A stretch of 64,000 nucleotides of DNA from NCBI GenBank assembly GCA_038521625.1, contig JBCBKP010000015.1, positions 13,813 through 77,812 on the forward strand, given 5' to 3'. Source of the stretch: JBCBKP01 sp038521625. Its GTDB lineage: Bacteria; Planctomycetota; Phycisphaerae; Phycisphaerales; UBA1924. Of this stretch, positions 35,877 through 43,715 are shown in pieces; positions within the stretch are counted from its first letter, which is position 1; every line of letters starts with the position of its first letter. The position numbers and the translations under genes are program-made. Under the pieces are notes generated by a model, which saw nothing but the letters and a program-made list of their open reading frames with translations, did no database searches and was not told the origin of the DNA.

Positions 35877-36599
35877 ATGACCAGATCAGCACTGATTCTC
35901 GCGGCGACGGCCGGCCTCGCGTCGGCGCAGAGCGCCTCGGTCCAGCTCATGCCGGCCTCGCCGACCGCGGCGCCGGGTGAGACCGTTTCGGTCGAGATCC
36001 TCGTCAGCTACGACGCCGGCGGCGCGTCGGGCGGGATCTTCGGCGGCGGCCTCTACGGCTTCGGCGTCGACGTCTCGTCGGGTTCGTCCGACGGCGCCCT
36101 CGCCAACCCGGGCGTCTCGGACTCGCTGCTCGCGGGCTCGACGACGCAGCTGACCCCGTCCGATCTGCGGATCGGCGGCACCGTCGGGCTGATGCCGCCG
36201 GTGATCGAGATGCCACCGTTCTCGGTCGCCTCGTTCGACGTTCAGGTCGGCGCCGGCGCTGCCATCGGCAGCACCATCTCGCTCTCGGCGACGGGCGGCG
36301 TGATCGTCGCGGTCGCCAGCGACCTCGCCGTGTTCTCGTCGAACCCGGGCCCGGGCCAGTCCCAGCTCGCCCCGATCGCGGCGTCGATCATGGTCGAGGA
36401 GGCCAACCCGGGCTGCAACCAGTTCGACCTCGTCGAGCCGTTCGGCGTCATCAGCCAGGCGGACGTGGCCGAGTTCTTGAGCCTGTTCTTCGCGAACTCG
36501 CCGATCGTCGCGGTCTACGCGGCGCCGGAGAACGTCGTCTCGCAGGCCGATGTCGCGGCCTTCGTCGACGGGTTCTTCGCGGGCTGCCCGACGCAGTAG
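35877..36599 (+). CDS. Secreted protein with paired dockerin-like repeats
   Basis: 240 residues with a signal peptide (LILAATAGLASA). The body (about 20-175) is a cohesin-like or adhesin-type beta-sandwich: VQLMPASPTAAPGETVSVEIL is like the first strands of cohesin domains, so this may be a scaffold partner, though that is only a resemblance. It ends in VEPFGVISQADVAEFLSLFF and a second degenerate copy, ENVVSQADVAAFVDGFF, each near a cysteine. AAAGGAG lies upstream of the ATG. It follows the 34793 gene by 31 bp and is probably co-transcribed with it. Confidence 0.78.
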   Translation: MTRSALILAATAGLASAQSASVQLMPASPTAAPGETVSVEILVSYDAGGASGGIFGGGLYGFGVDVSSGSSDGALANPGVSDSLLAGSTTQLTPSDLRIGGTVGLMPPVIEMPPFSVASFDVQVGAGAAIGSTISLSATGGVIVAVASDLAVFSSNPGPGQSQLAPIAASIMVEEANPGCNQFDLVEPFGVISQADVAEFLSLFFANSPIVAVYAAPENVVSQADVAAFVDGFFAGCPTQ

Positions 36600-36608
36600 G
36601 AACCAACC

Positions 36609-36646
36609 GGGCCACCCCCGGGCGAGAGCCCGGCGGGGCCTTTCGG
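36609..36646 (+). terminator. Hairpin terminator after the paired dockerin gene
   Basis: A GC-rich hairpin (GGGCC, ACCCCCGGGC, loop GAGA, GCCCGGCGGGGCC) is followed by TTTC. It separates the 34793-36599 unit from the next gene. Confidence 0.65.
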
Positions 36647-36715
36647 AGTGTGCGTCATCACTCTGCCACAACGTGCCGTGCGAGAGCGCGGGGGAACTTT
36701 CGAGAGGATTGAGTC

Positions 36716-37357
36716 ATGAAGAACATGAGTGTGCTCGCCCTGGCGGCCTTCGCCGGCGCCGCGAGCGGTCAGAACCTGCTCTCCAACGCGGGTTTCGAGA
36801 TGGCCCTCAACTACGACGGCAACTCCGTCGGCAACTGGAACGCCTTCTTCGGCGGCGCCGACTTCCAGCAGGCCGAGGTCGTCGACCCGCTCGGCAGTTC
36901 GCCCGCCGCGGCCCCGACCGAGGGCGCGCTCGCCCTCCAGATCGGCACCTTCAACACGTCGGACACGTTCGTCGGCGTCGTGCAGAACGTGGGCGGCATC
37001 GCCGCCGGGACCGAGTACACCTTCAGCTTCGACGCCCGCCAGGTCGTCCAGAACGGCGCGTTTGTCGAGTTCCGCATCGAGTGGCTCGATTCGGGCGGCA
37101 ACTTCGTCGGCGGCCAGTTCGACCTGAACACCGGCATCACCGGCAGCCTCACCGACGCTTTCCAGGGGTTCTCGCTGTCCGCCGTCGCGCCGGTCGGCGC
37201 CGTCGCGGCGAACGCGGTCATCGCCGCGCAGACCTTCGGCTCGAACGCGCCGTTCGAGGGCTTCTTCCAGTTCGACAACGCCTCGTTCATCCCGGCACCG
37301 GGCGCCGCCGCGGCGTTCGGACTCGTCGGCCTTGCCGCGACGCGCCGGCGTCGCTGA
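36716..37357 (+). CDS. Surface protein: free CBM-like module with PAPG/RRRR sorting tail
   Basis: 213 residues with a signal peptide (LALAAFAGAASG). Residues about 19-190 are clearly homologous to the N-terminal module of the GH16 enzyme at 26781 (shared: GNWNAFFGGADFQQAE, TFVGVVQ, GGNFVGGQFDLN, PFEGFFQFDN). The end IPAPGAAAAFGLVGLAATRRRR is a PEP-CTERM-like tail: a short proline-containing motif, a hydrophobic stretch and an arginine cluster, which should direct cell-surface processing. It may hold glucan at the surface. The gene is followed by a strong terminator. Confidence 0.85.
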   Translation: MKNMSVLALAAFAGAASGQNLLSNAGFEMALNYDGNSVGNWNAFFGGADFQQAEVVDPLGSSPAAAPTEGALALQIGTFNTSDTFVGVVQNVGGIAAGTEYTFSFDARQVVQNGAFVEFRIEWLDSGGNFVGGQFDLNTGITGSLTDAFQGFSLSAVAPVGAVAANAVIAAQTFGSNAPFEGFFQFDNASFIPAPGAAAAFGLVGLAATRRRR

Positions 37358-37389
37358 TTGACAGACTGACTGCACACTCCAGTCTTGGG

Positions 37390-37423
37390 AGGCCCGGGCT
37401 TCGGCCCGGGCCTTTCTGTTTTT
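37390..37423 (+). terminator. Rho-independent terminator
   Basis: AGGCCCGGGC, loop TTCG, GCCCGGGCC followed by TTTCTGTTTTT. It ends the 36716 gene and faces the LacI gene from the other direction. Confidence 0.88.
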
Positions 37424-37452
37424 GAACGTGGCGGCGCCCGAAGGCCGGGAGG

Positions 37453-38643
37453 TCAGTCGCGGACGACCACGCCGGTCGGCGAGAGCCGGACCGCCGACGG
37501 CGGCGAGAACGCGGTCGATTCCTCGACGTGGAACTGCGTCTCGCGCAGCTCGCGGTGCACGCCGAACGCGTTGCCGTTGATCCGCGCGAGCAGCCAGCGC
37601 GTCGCGTCGACCGCGATCGCCTGGGCGTCCTGCGTGACAGCGGAGAACGCGGGGTACGTCCGGTAGCGGACGTCCGTGTCGTCGAAGCCGATGATCGAGA
37701 GCTCCTCTGGGACGCGGATCGAGAGCTGGGCACAGCGGATCAGGGCCCCAACGGTCGGCAGCGGGTTGGTGAAGTAGATCGCGGTGGGAGGCTCCTCGAG
37801 CGAGAGCAGCCGCTCGAGCATGAGCACCCCGCCGCGCTGGTCCACCGGCGTGCGGACGATCAGGCGGCGATCGACCGGGATCCCGGCCGAGGCGAGCGCG
37901 TCGAGATAGCCCTCGCGCCGGTCCTTGTGGTCGTCGTCGTCGACGACGTGCGTGCCCAGCCCGATCCGCCTGTGCCCGAGGGCGATCAGGTGCTGCACCG
38001 CCTGCTTGCTCGTCTGACGCGACTGGCCGTCGACGAACGAGACCTTCGGGTCCGGGCTCCGGCCGGCGATGATGACGCTGGGGAAGTCCTCGGCCGCAAG
38101 CTCCGAGGCGGCCAGCGTGCCCTCCGCACCGCGGAGCAGCGCCCCGGCGATGCCCTTGCGCTGAAAGAACTGCGTGTAGCTCTCGGCCGCGTGCTTCTCG
38201 CGGGTCGGATCCACGATCGAGATGTCGTACTGGTTGGCCCGGGCGACGCGGAGGATGCCCGAGAGGATCGAGGCCTCGAAGCCGCCGAACTCCGCGGGCT
38301 GCTCGTCCGGGAACAGCAGCCCGAGAAAGTTCGTCGCCCGCTTGCCGACGTTGTGGACGTAGCCGGCCTCTCGGGCGGCCTCGACCACGCGGCGGCGGGT
38401 GTCCTCGCTGACCTCGGGGTGGTTGTTCAGCGCCCGGGAGACCGTGGCCACCGAGACGCTGAGCGACTCGGCGAGCTGACGCACGCTCGTCTCGCGCCGG
38501 GGCCGGCGCCCGGCGCGGGCGGCGGGCTTCGCCTCGATCTTCGCACCCGTGGCGGCTTCGGCCGCGGCGTCGGTCGGCGCCGCTTCGCTCGGTTCGTTGG
38601 TGTCCTGCGCGGGTTCGGCGTCGGAGCCTTGGATCAGGGCCAT
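37453..38643 (-). CDS. LacI-family transcriptional regulator
   Basis: 396 residues. The helix-turn-helix is at about 52-97 (TSVRQLAESLSVSVATVSRALNNHPEVSEDTRRRV), followed by a periplasmic-binding-type effector domain (GLLFPDE..., FEASILSGILRVA, ALGHRRIGLGTHVV, IGFDDTDVRYRTYPAFSAVTQD). Unusually, 50 mostly Ala, Glu, Pro and Thr residues precede the DNA-binding domain, so the start could be further in. The neighbouring glycoside hydrolase genes and the motif copies at 26733-38696 make it the probable regulator of the glucan locus. A copy of the motif lies 37 bp before its own start, which suggests autoregulation. Confidence 0.93.
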   Translation of the reverse strand: MALIQGSDAEPAQDTNEPSEAAPTDAAAEAATGAKIEAKPAARAGRRPRRETSVRQLAESLSVSVATVSRALNNHPEVSEDTRRRVVEAAREAGYVHNVGKRATNFLGLLFPDEQPAEFGGFEASILSGILRVARANQYDISIVDPTREKHAAESYTQFFQRKGIAGALLRGAEGTLAASELAAEDFPSVIIAGRSPDPKVSFVDGQSRQTSKQAVQHLIALGHRRIGLGTHVVDDDDHKDRREGYLDALASAGIPVDRRLIVRTPVDQRGGVLMLERLLSLEEPPTAIYFTNPLPTVGALIRCAQLSIRVPEELSIIGFDDTDVRYRTYPAFSAVTQDAQAIAVDATRWLLARINGNAFGVHRELRETQFHVEESTAFSPPSAVRLSPTGVVVRD

Positions 38644-38680
38644 CTTGGCGTCTCGCTGCGTTCGTTCGGGCTCAGGCTTC

Positions 38681-38696
38681 CGGATCAGTTAAGGGT
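38681..38696 (-). promoter_or_regulatory. Candidate LacI-type operator upstream of the LacI gene
   Basis: On the minus strand ACCCTTAACTGATCCG keeps the CCxTAACTG core. It is the weakest copy (about 10 of 16) and lies 37 bp before the regulator start. Confidence 0.5.
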
Positions 38697-38800
38697 AGCG
38701 GGCCCCGGGAGTCTCTAGAAGCGAAAGCGGGCCGAAACGCCCGGAATCACCGCAGATCCCGTGAATCTCTCGTTATCGCTCGGCCGCGCCGGCGGCCGAA

Positions 38801-38884
38801 TGCCGGAGGCGGGACTCGAACCCGCACTGGTTTTACCCAAGTGGATTTTGAATCCACCGCGTCTGCCAATTCCGCCACTCCGGC
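38801..38884 (-). tRNA. tRNA-Leu (CAA)
   Basis: 84 nt with acceptor stem GCCGGAG/CTCCGGC and discriminator A. The anticodon loop TTCAAAA gives anticodon CAA (codon UUG). The D-arm (GGCGGAATTGGCAGACGC), the long class II variable arm (TTGGGTAAAACCAGT) and the T-arm GGGTTCGAGTCCC are all present. The CCA end is not encoded. Confidence 0.95.
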
Positions 38885-38973
38885 CGGGAACCGGAGTCTA
38901 GAAGCGGCACGACGCGGGCATCCGTAGACTGCTCGGTTCCGGCCGCTCGGGCCCGGGAACAGGAGGCGCGTGC

Positions 38974-39639
38974 ATGGGGCTGCGGAGCGTGGTGGCGAAG
39001 CCCGTCGAGGTGGCGGCCAGGGTGCTGGGATACGACCTGGTCGACGCCCCCGGCCCGATCAACGGCCACCGCAGCGCGATCCCCGCCAAGTTCATCGACC
39101 CCGGCCCGAACGACAAGGCCCACTTCGCCTGCGGCGAGACGCTCTTCGACGGCTGGACCAACATGGACTTTGGCGACTCCGCCGCGGGCCGCGCGGCCAA
39201 GCCGGACGCCGTGTTCTACCGCGTCGACCTGCTCAAGCCCCTGCCGTTCGCCGATGGTGTCTTCCGGCTCGCGTTCGCCGAGGACTTCCTGGAGCACCTG
39301 ATCCAGGCCGACTCGCTGCTCTTCCTCAGCGAGGCCCGGCGGGTGCTCAAGCCCGGCGGCGTGCTCCGCCTGTCGTTCCCGGGGCTCGAGGGCGTGCTGA
39401 AGCGGCACTTCCGCGGGCCCGACTACGGCGACGTCTTCAAGGGCCGCGAGGAGGCCTACGAGCTGTGGGGGCACGTCCATTTCTACAGCAAGGAAGAGCT
39501 GGCGACGGTCGCCCGGCACCTCGGCTTCAGCGACGTGCGGTTCTGCGGGTTCGGCGAGAGCGAGGTCGAGGAGCTGCGCGGGATCGACGGGCGACCCACC
39601 CAGGCCGACATGAACACCTACGCCGAGCTGGTCCGCTGA
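38974..39639 (+). CDS. Putative SAM-dependent methyltransferase-like protein
   Basis: 221 residues. The core resembles Methyltransf_11 proteins: FRLAFAEDFLEHLIQAD, EARRVLKPGGVLRLSFPGLE and HFYSKEELATVARHLGFSDVR. The usual glycine-rich SAM motif I (DLGCGTG type) is not evident; CGETLFDGWTNMDF stands where it would be, as in the predicted SAM-dependent methyltransferase group linked to cell-envelope sugars. It may be catalytic on an unknown substrate or inactive. It starts with ATG 90 bp downstream of the divergent tRNA gene. Confidence 0.75.
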   Translation: MGLRSVVAKPVEVAARVLGYDLVDAPGPINGHRSAIPAKFIDPGPNDKAHFACGETLFDGWTNMDFGDSAAGRAAKPDAVFYRVDLLKPLPFADGVFRLAFAEDFLEHLIQADSLLFLSEARRVLKPGGVLRLSFPGLEGVLKRHFRGPDYGDVFKGREEAYELWGHVHFYSKEELATVARHLGFSDVRFCGFGESEVEELRGIDGRPTQADMNTYAELVR

Positions 39640-39762
39640 TCGCCCGGGTCACGGGCGGCTTCTAGACTTTCGTCCCGCTCCGCGAGGCGAGCGCGAGTCC
39701 GGCCGGGGTTGGCCGTGGCGCGATCGCACCTGTCGGCGGGCCAGCCATCGGGAGCTCCGTCG

Positions 39763-41190
39763 ATGAGCGACACCACGACCCCAGAGATCGAGAGCGCGTT
39801 CGAGACCAGCGTCACCGTCGAGGACGTCGGGCCGAGCCGCAAGAAGCTGACCATCGAGGTCGCCGCCGAAGCGGTCGACGGCAAGCTCGGTGAGTCGCTC
39901 GATATGTTCACTTCCGAGGCCGAGATCCCGGGCTTCCGCAAGGGCCGGGCGCCGCGCCAGCTCATCCAGAAGCGCTTCGGCAACATGATGCGCGACCAGA
40001 CCAAGGGCCAGATCGCCCAGGAGGCCTACCGCAAGGCGATCGAAGAGCACGAGCTCAAGATCGTCGGAGAGCCCTCCGCGGAGATGCTGGGCGACGTCGA
40101 GCTCGAGGCGGGCAAGCCGCTCAAGTTCGAGGTCGAGGTCGAGGTGCAGCCGGACTTCGACCTGCCCGGCCTCGAGGGCATCGACGTCTACAAGCCGCTC
40201 ATCGAGGTCACCGACGAGTCGGTCGAGAAGGAGATCGAGAAGCTGGCGATCAACGAGGGCGATCTCGAGGAGCGCGAGACGCCCGAGGCCGGCGACTACC
40301 TCACCGGCCACGGCGTCATGAAGACCGCGGACGGCGAGACGACGTTCCACGACATCGAGGGCGCGGTGGTCCGCGTCCCGCTCGCGGACGACAACGGCCG
40401 CGGCATGATCCTCGGCGTCATGGTCGAGGACTTCGAGAAGCAGCTCGGCCTGCCCAAGCCGGGCGAGACCGCCACGGTCAAGGCCACCGGCCCCGAGCAG
40501 CACGAGAACGAGGACATCCGCGGGAAGGACCTGGTCGTCACCTTCGCGGTCGAGCGGGTCGACCGCATCATCCCCGCCTCGCTCGAGGAGGTCGCCAAGC
40601 GCTACGGGCTGCCGGACGAGGAGACGCTGCGGACCGGCGTCAAGGCCCGCATGTCGCAGCGTGTGATCGTCGAGCAGCACTCGGTCATGCACCGCCAGCT
40701 CGCCAACCACTTCCTCCGCGAGGTCGAGATGGAGCTCCCGGAGCGGCTGACCGCGAACCAGGCGGGCCGCAACCTCGAGCGCAGGAGGGTCGACCTGCTC
40801 TACCGCGGGGTCGACGCGATGGAGATCGAGCAGCACATCGCCGAGCTCCGCGCCGCGAGCAGCGCGACCGCGGTCCGCGACCTCAAGCTGTTCTTCATCC
40901 TCGGCGCGATCGCCGAGGAGCTCGGCGTCCAGGTGCAGGAGGCCGAGATCAACGGGCGCATCGCCCAGATCGCGCAGCAGCGAGGCGAGCGGCCCGAGCA
41001 GGTCCGCGACCAGATCATCAAGAGCCGTCAGGTCGGCGCGATCGTGCAGCAGATCCGCGACCACAAGGTCTTCGACGCCGTCCTCTCGAAGTCGAAGATC
41101 GAGGAGCTCAGCCTCGACGATTACAACCAGAAGGTCTCATCGGTCGAGGGCAAGGACACGACCGAGTCGGCAACGACCGAGGGCGTCTGA
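39763..41190 (+). CDS. tig: Trigger factor
   Basis: 475 residues. The ribosome-binding loop GFRKGRAP is at 57-64, followed by RFGNMMRDQ and a short central peptidyl-prolyl isomerase-like region (about 170-265, GVMKTADGETTFHDIEGAVVRVPL). The helical C-terminal chaperone arms continue with FLREVEMELPERL and end at about 460. A charged tail follows. It is the ribosome-bound chaperone for nascent chains. ATG 39763 was chosen since MSDTTTPEIES precedes the conserved start strand. Usually clpP follows tig; here it does not. Confidence 0.95.
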   Translation: MSDTTTPEIESAFETSVTVEDVGPSRKKLTIEVAAEAVDGKLGESLDMFTSEAEIPGFRKGRAPRQLIQKRFGNMMRDQTKGQIAQEAYRKAIEEHELKIVGEPSAEMLGDVELEAGKPLKFEVEVEVQPDFDLPGLEGIDVYKPLIEVTDESVEKEIEKLAINEGDLEERETPEAGDYLTGHGVMKTADGETTFHDIEGAVVRVPLADDNGRGMILGVMVEDFEKQLGLPKPGETATVKATGPEQHENEDIRGKDLVVTFAVERVDRIIPASLEEVAKRYGLPDEETLRTGVKARMSQRVIVEQHSVMHRQLANHFLREVEMELPERLTANQAGRNLERRRVDLLYRGVDAMEIEQHIAELRAASSATAVRDLKLFFILGAIAEELGVQVQEAEINGRIAQIAQQRGERPEQVRDQIIKSRQVGAIVQQIRDHKVFDAVLSKSKIEELSLDDYNQKVSSVEGKDTTESATTEGV

Positions 41191-41219
41191 CCCGTCCGGG
41201 TCAGCGCGGGGTGTGAAGC

Positions 41220-41254
41220 AGGGCCGGGCGACACCGTCGCTCGGCCCTTTCTCG
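41220..41254 (+). terminator. Terminator after trigger factor
   Basis: GGGCCGGGCGAC, loop ACC, GTCGCTCGGCCC followed by TTTCTCGT. It lies 30 bp past the tig stop. Confidence 0.75.
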
Positions 41255-41284
41255 TCCGGGCGTTCTCGAAATCGGGATTGTGGC

Positions 41285-41620
41285 TCAGGCCTTGCGCTGC
41301 GGGGGGACCTGCGGGTTCACGAGCCCGCAGGTCTCGCAGAAGACGCCGTACACGCCCGGGGCCTTGTCGGGGAGCTTGGTCCCGCAGCCGCGGCAGACCG
41401 CGTCATCGACCTTCGCGGTCACGCCGTTCACCAGCGCGGCGACGGTGATGAGCGCGACGCCGATCACGGGGATCGCGGGCAGCGCCATCCAAGACACCAG
41501 CGCGAAGGCGCCGACGAAGCCGGCGGCGATGATGCCGAGGGACCGGAGGCGGACCTTCTCGAACCACTCCTTGCGCCGATCCACCTGGTGGACGAGCTTG
41601 GCGCGGAGCTGCTCGGACAT
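41285..41620 (-). CDS. Small membrane protein with C-terminal zinc ribbon
   Basis: 111 residues from ATG 41620. Two adjacent membrane segments (about 29-65, LGIIAAGFVGAFALVSWMALPAIPVIGVALITVAAL) are followed by CRGCGTKL...CETCG, a two-CxxC zinc ribbon near residues 76-100. No family assigned. The frame extends further upstream as a shadow, but the residues before MSEQLRAKLVHQ do not look like protein. It is downstream of the bPH2 gene on the same strand. Confidence 0.7.
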   Translation of the reverse strand: MSEQLRAKLVHQVDRRKEWFEKVRLRSLGIIAAGFVGAFALVSWMALPAIPVIGVALITVAALVNGVTAKVDDAVCRGCGTKLPDKAPGVYGVFCETCGLVNPQVPPQRKA

Positions 41621-41730
41621 CGGTTGGGTCTGGGCTCGGTCAGGGCCGGGGTGGTCAGGGCCGTGTGCGGGTGGCGTCCGTGTCACGCGGGCATGATAGC
41701 AGCGGAGCGGCTCGTGGACGCCCGACGAGC

Positions 41731-42321
41731 TCACCCGAGCGGGCGGTACAGGTCGATCACCCGGGCCACCTCGTGCGGCTTGGGGACGTCCTTCATCAGG
41801 ATCTCGATCTCGTCCTGGCCCGAGCTCGAGAGCCCGAGCGTGCCGACATCGAAGATCCGCTGCCAGAAGCTCTGCTCCACCTGCACATTGCGGATGTTGT
41901 CGTGCAGGACCTCGCTGGTGCTCTTGCTGAACAGGCCGCGCCGGTGCTGCGTCCGCTTGTTGGTGATCTTCAGGCTCGAGGCGAACGTCATCACCTTCCA
42001 CCAGCCGGCGTAGAGCAGCGCGACCACGCCGAGGCCCCCGGCGATGTACGCCACGATCGGGCGCCCGTCGATCGCCAGCCAGATGCCGCCGACGATCGCC
42101 GCGAGCACGACGATCACCAGGCCCGAGAAGCGCAGCGGGGCCGCGCGGAACATGGCCCGCTTGACGAACACGACGTCCTGCTCGGGGCCGCTGTCGGGCG
42201 GGTACCCGGCCTGCTGGGCTCGATCCGGGTGTTCCTCCGGCGCCGCTTGGGGAGCCGGTTCGGGCTCGACAGGGATCGGGGGCTCGGCGTGATTCTCGGG
42301 TTGCGGGCTGTCCTCGCTCAT
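41731..42321 (-). CDS. Membrane-flanked PH-like domain protein (bPH2/YdbS type)
   Basis: 196 residues. About 50 N-terminal residues are disordered and Pro/Glu-rich, then two membrane segments (about 66-105) and the bPH_2 domain. The domain signature is LKITNKRTQHRRGLFSKSTSEVLHDNIRNVQVEQSFWQRIFDVGTLGL, followed by SSSGQDEIEILMKDVPKPHEVARVI. The domain is thought to sit at the membrane; function is not known. It lies just upstream of the zinc-ribbon protein and downstream of prpC. Confidence 0.85.
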   Translation of the reverse strand: MSEDSPQPENHAEPPIPVEPEPAPQAAPEEHPDRAQQAGYPPDSGPEQDVVFVKRAMFRAAPLRFSGLVIVVLAAIVGGIWLAIDGRPIVAYIAGGLGVVALLYAGWWKVMTFASSLKITNKRTQHRRGLFSKSTSEVLHDNIRNVQVEQSFWQRIFDVGTLGLSSSGQDEIEILMKDVPKPHEVARVIDLYRPLG

Positions 42322-42395
42322 CCGGGGCGGTGCTCCTTCGGCGACAGCCTACTTGGGAACCGGTCCCGCGTGGTTGCGGCCGTCCCGGGCCCCGC

Positions 42396-43559
42396 TCAGC
42401 CGTCGCGCCACTTGCGATACGCCGGCCCGACGTACTCCGCCAGAGGGCGGATCAGCCGGTTGTTGGCGTGCTGCTCGAGGACGTGCGCCGCCCAGCCGCT
42501 GACACGCGACGCCACGAAGATCGGCGTGTACTGCGGGACCGGGATGCCCATCGTGAAGTACGTCATGCCGCACGGGAAGTCGACGTTCGGATGGATCGAC
42601 TTCTTCTCGAGCATGACGCGCTGGACCTGCTCGCCGAGCTCGAACCACGCCGGCGCGTCGCCGCCCGCGGCCTCCGCCAGCTTCTTGCCGAGCTCCATCA
42701 GGATCGGCGCGCGGTGGTCGCCGTTCTTGTAGACGCGGTGGCCGAAGCCCATCAGCTTCCGCTTCTCCGCGAAGGCGCGCTCCATCCAGGCGTCCACGGT
42801 CTCGCCGGCGTCGACCGCCTCGCGGATCTCCTTGAGCATCTCCATCGCCGCCTCGTTCGCCCCGCCGTGCAGCGGGCCCTTGAGCGCCGCGATCGCTCCC
42901 GTGACCGCGCCGTGCAGGTCGGACAGCGTCGACGCGATCACACGGGCGGTGAAGGTCGAGGCGTTGAAGTCGTGCTCGGCGTAGAGGATCAGGCTCACGT
43001 CCATGACCCGCGTCGCCTCCTCGGTCGGCTTCTCGCCGGTGAGGAGGTACAGCAGGTTCGCCGCGTGGCCCAGGTCGGGGTCGCCGCCGGTCTCGGGGTC
43101 GACTGGCTGCTTGCCGTCGGCCGCGCGCTGCATGTGCCCGATGACCGTCGGGATCCGCGCCAGGAGCGTCTTGGCCTTCGCCAGCTCCGCCTCGGCGCCG
43201 ATCGCCTGACTCTGCGGCTCGAGATTCCCGAGCAGGCTCACCGCCGTGCGCAGGACGTCCATCGGAACCGTCGTGCCCGTCTGCAGCATGACCGCGGCCG
43301 AGTCCAGGTACGTCCGCACCGGCTCGGGCAGCGCCCGGGCCTCGACGAGCTCGCGTCGGAACGCATTCAGCTCGCTGTCGGACGGCTTCTCGCCGGCCAG
43401 CAGCAGGTACGCGACCTCTTCGAACGTGGCGTGCTCGGCCAATTCGTGCACGCCGTAGCCGCGGTAGACCAGGTCCTCCTGCTGCACGGCGCAGATCGCG
43501 GTCGGGCCGGCGACGAGGCCCTCGAGGCCGGTCGGTTTGGGGCTGCTAGCGGTCGTCAT
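42396..43559 (-). CDS. prpC: Citrate synthase family, probably 2-methylcitrate synthase
   Basis: 387 residues. Active-site histidines are His231 in GPLHGGANE and His274 in MGFGHRVYK, with the DFPCG aspartate late in the protein. AEHDFNASTF and the compact 370-390 length fit the 2-methylcitrate/citrate synthase group. The assignment to PrpC rests on context: prpB and prpD lie upstream on the same strand. It condenses propionyl-CoA with oxaloacetate; acetyl-CoA use cannot be excluded. The gene ends the prp cluster, 156 bp after the gene encoding the CPxCGYDL protein. Confidence 0.9.
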   Translation of the reverse strand: MTTASSPKPTGLEGLVAGPTAICAVQQEDLVYRGYGVHELAEHATFEEVAYLLLAGEKPSDSELNAFRRELVEARALPEPVRTYLDSAAVMLQTGTTVPMDVLRTAVSLLGNLEPQSQAIGAEAELAKAKTLLARIPTVIGHMQRAADGKQPVDPETGGDPDLGHAANLLYLLTGEKPTEEATRVMDVSLILYAEHDFNASTFTARVIASTLSDLHGAVTGAIAALKGPLHGGANEAAMEMLKEIREAVDAGETVDAWMERAFAEKRKLMGFGHRVYKNGDHRAPILMELGKKLAEAAGGDAPAWFELGEQVQRVMLEKKSIHPNVDFPCGMTYFTMGIPVPQYTPIFVASRVSGWAAHVLEQHANNRLIRPLAEYVGPAYRKWRDG

Positions 43560-43715
43560 GAAGGCGTCTCCTTCCCACGCGGATCCCGAACGCCGGGCCC
43601 TGCACCCCTGGCGAGCGCGATGCTAGGCAAGCCATCGCTCTGCGCTCCGAACGCGGCGATCCGCGGCCTCGAGCCATCGGTGCGGCATGATCTCTGCCCG
43701 CGACGAGACGCACGG

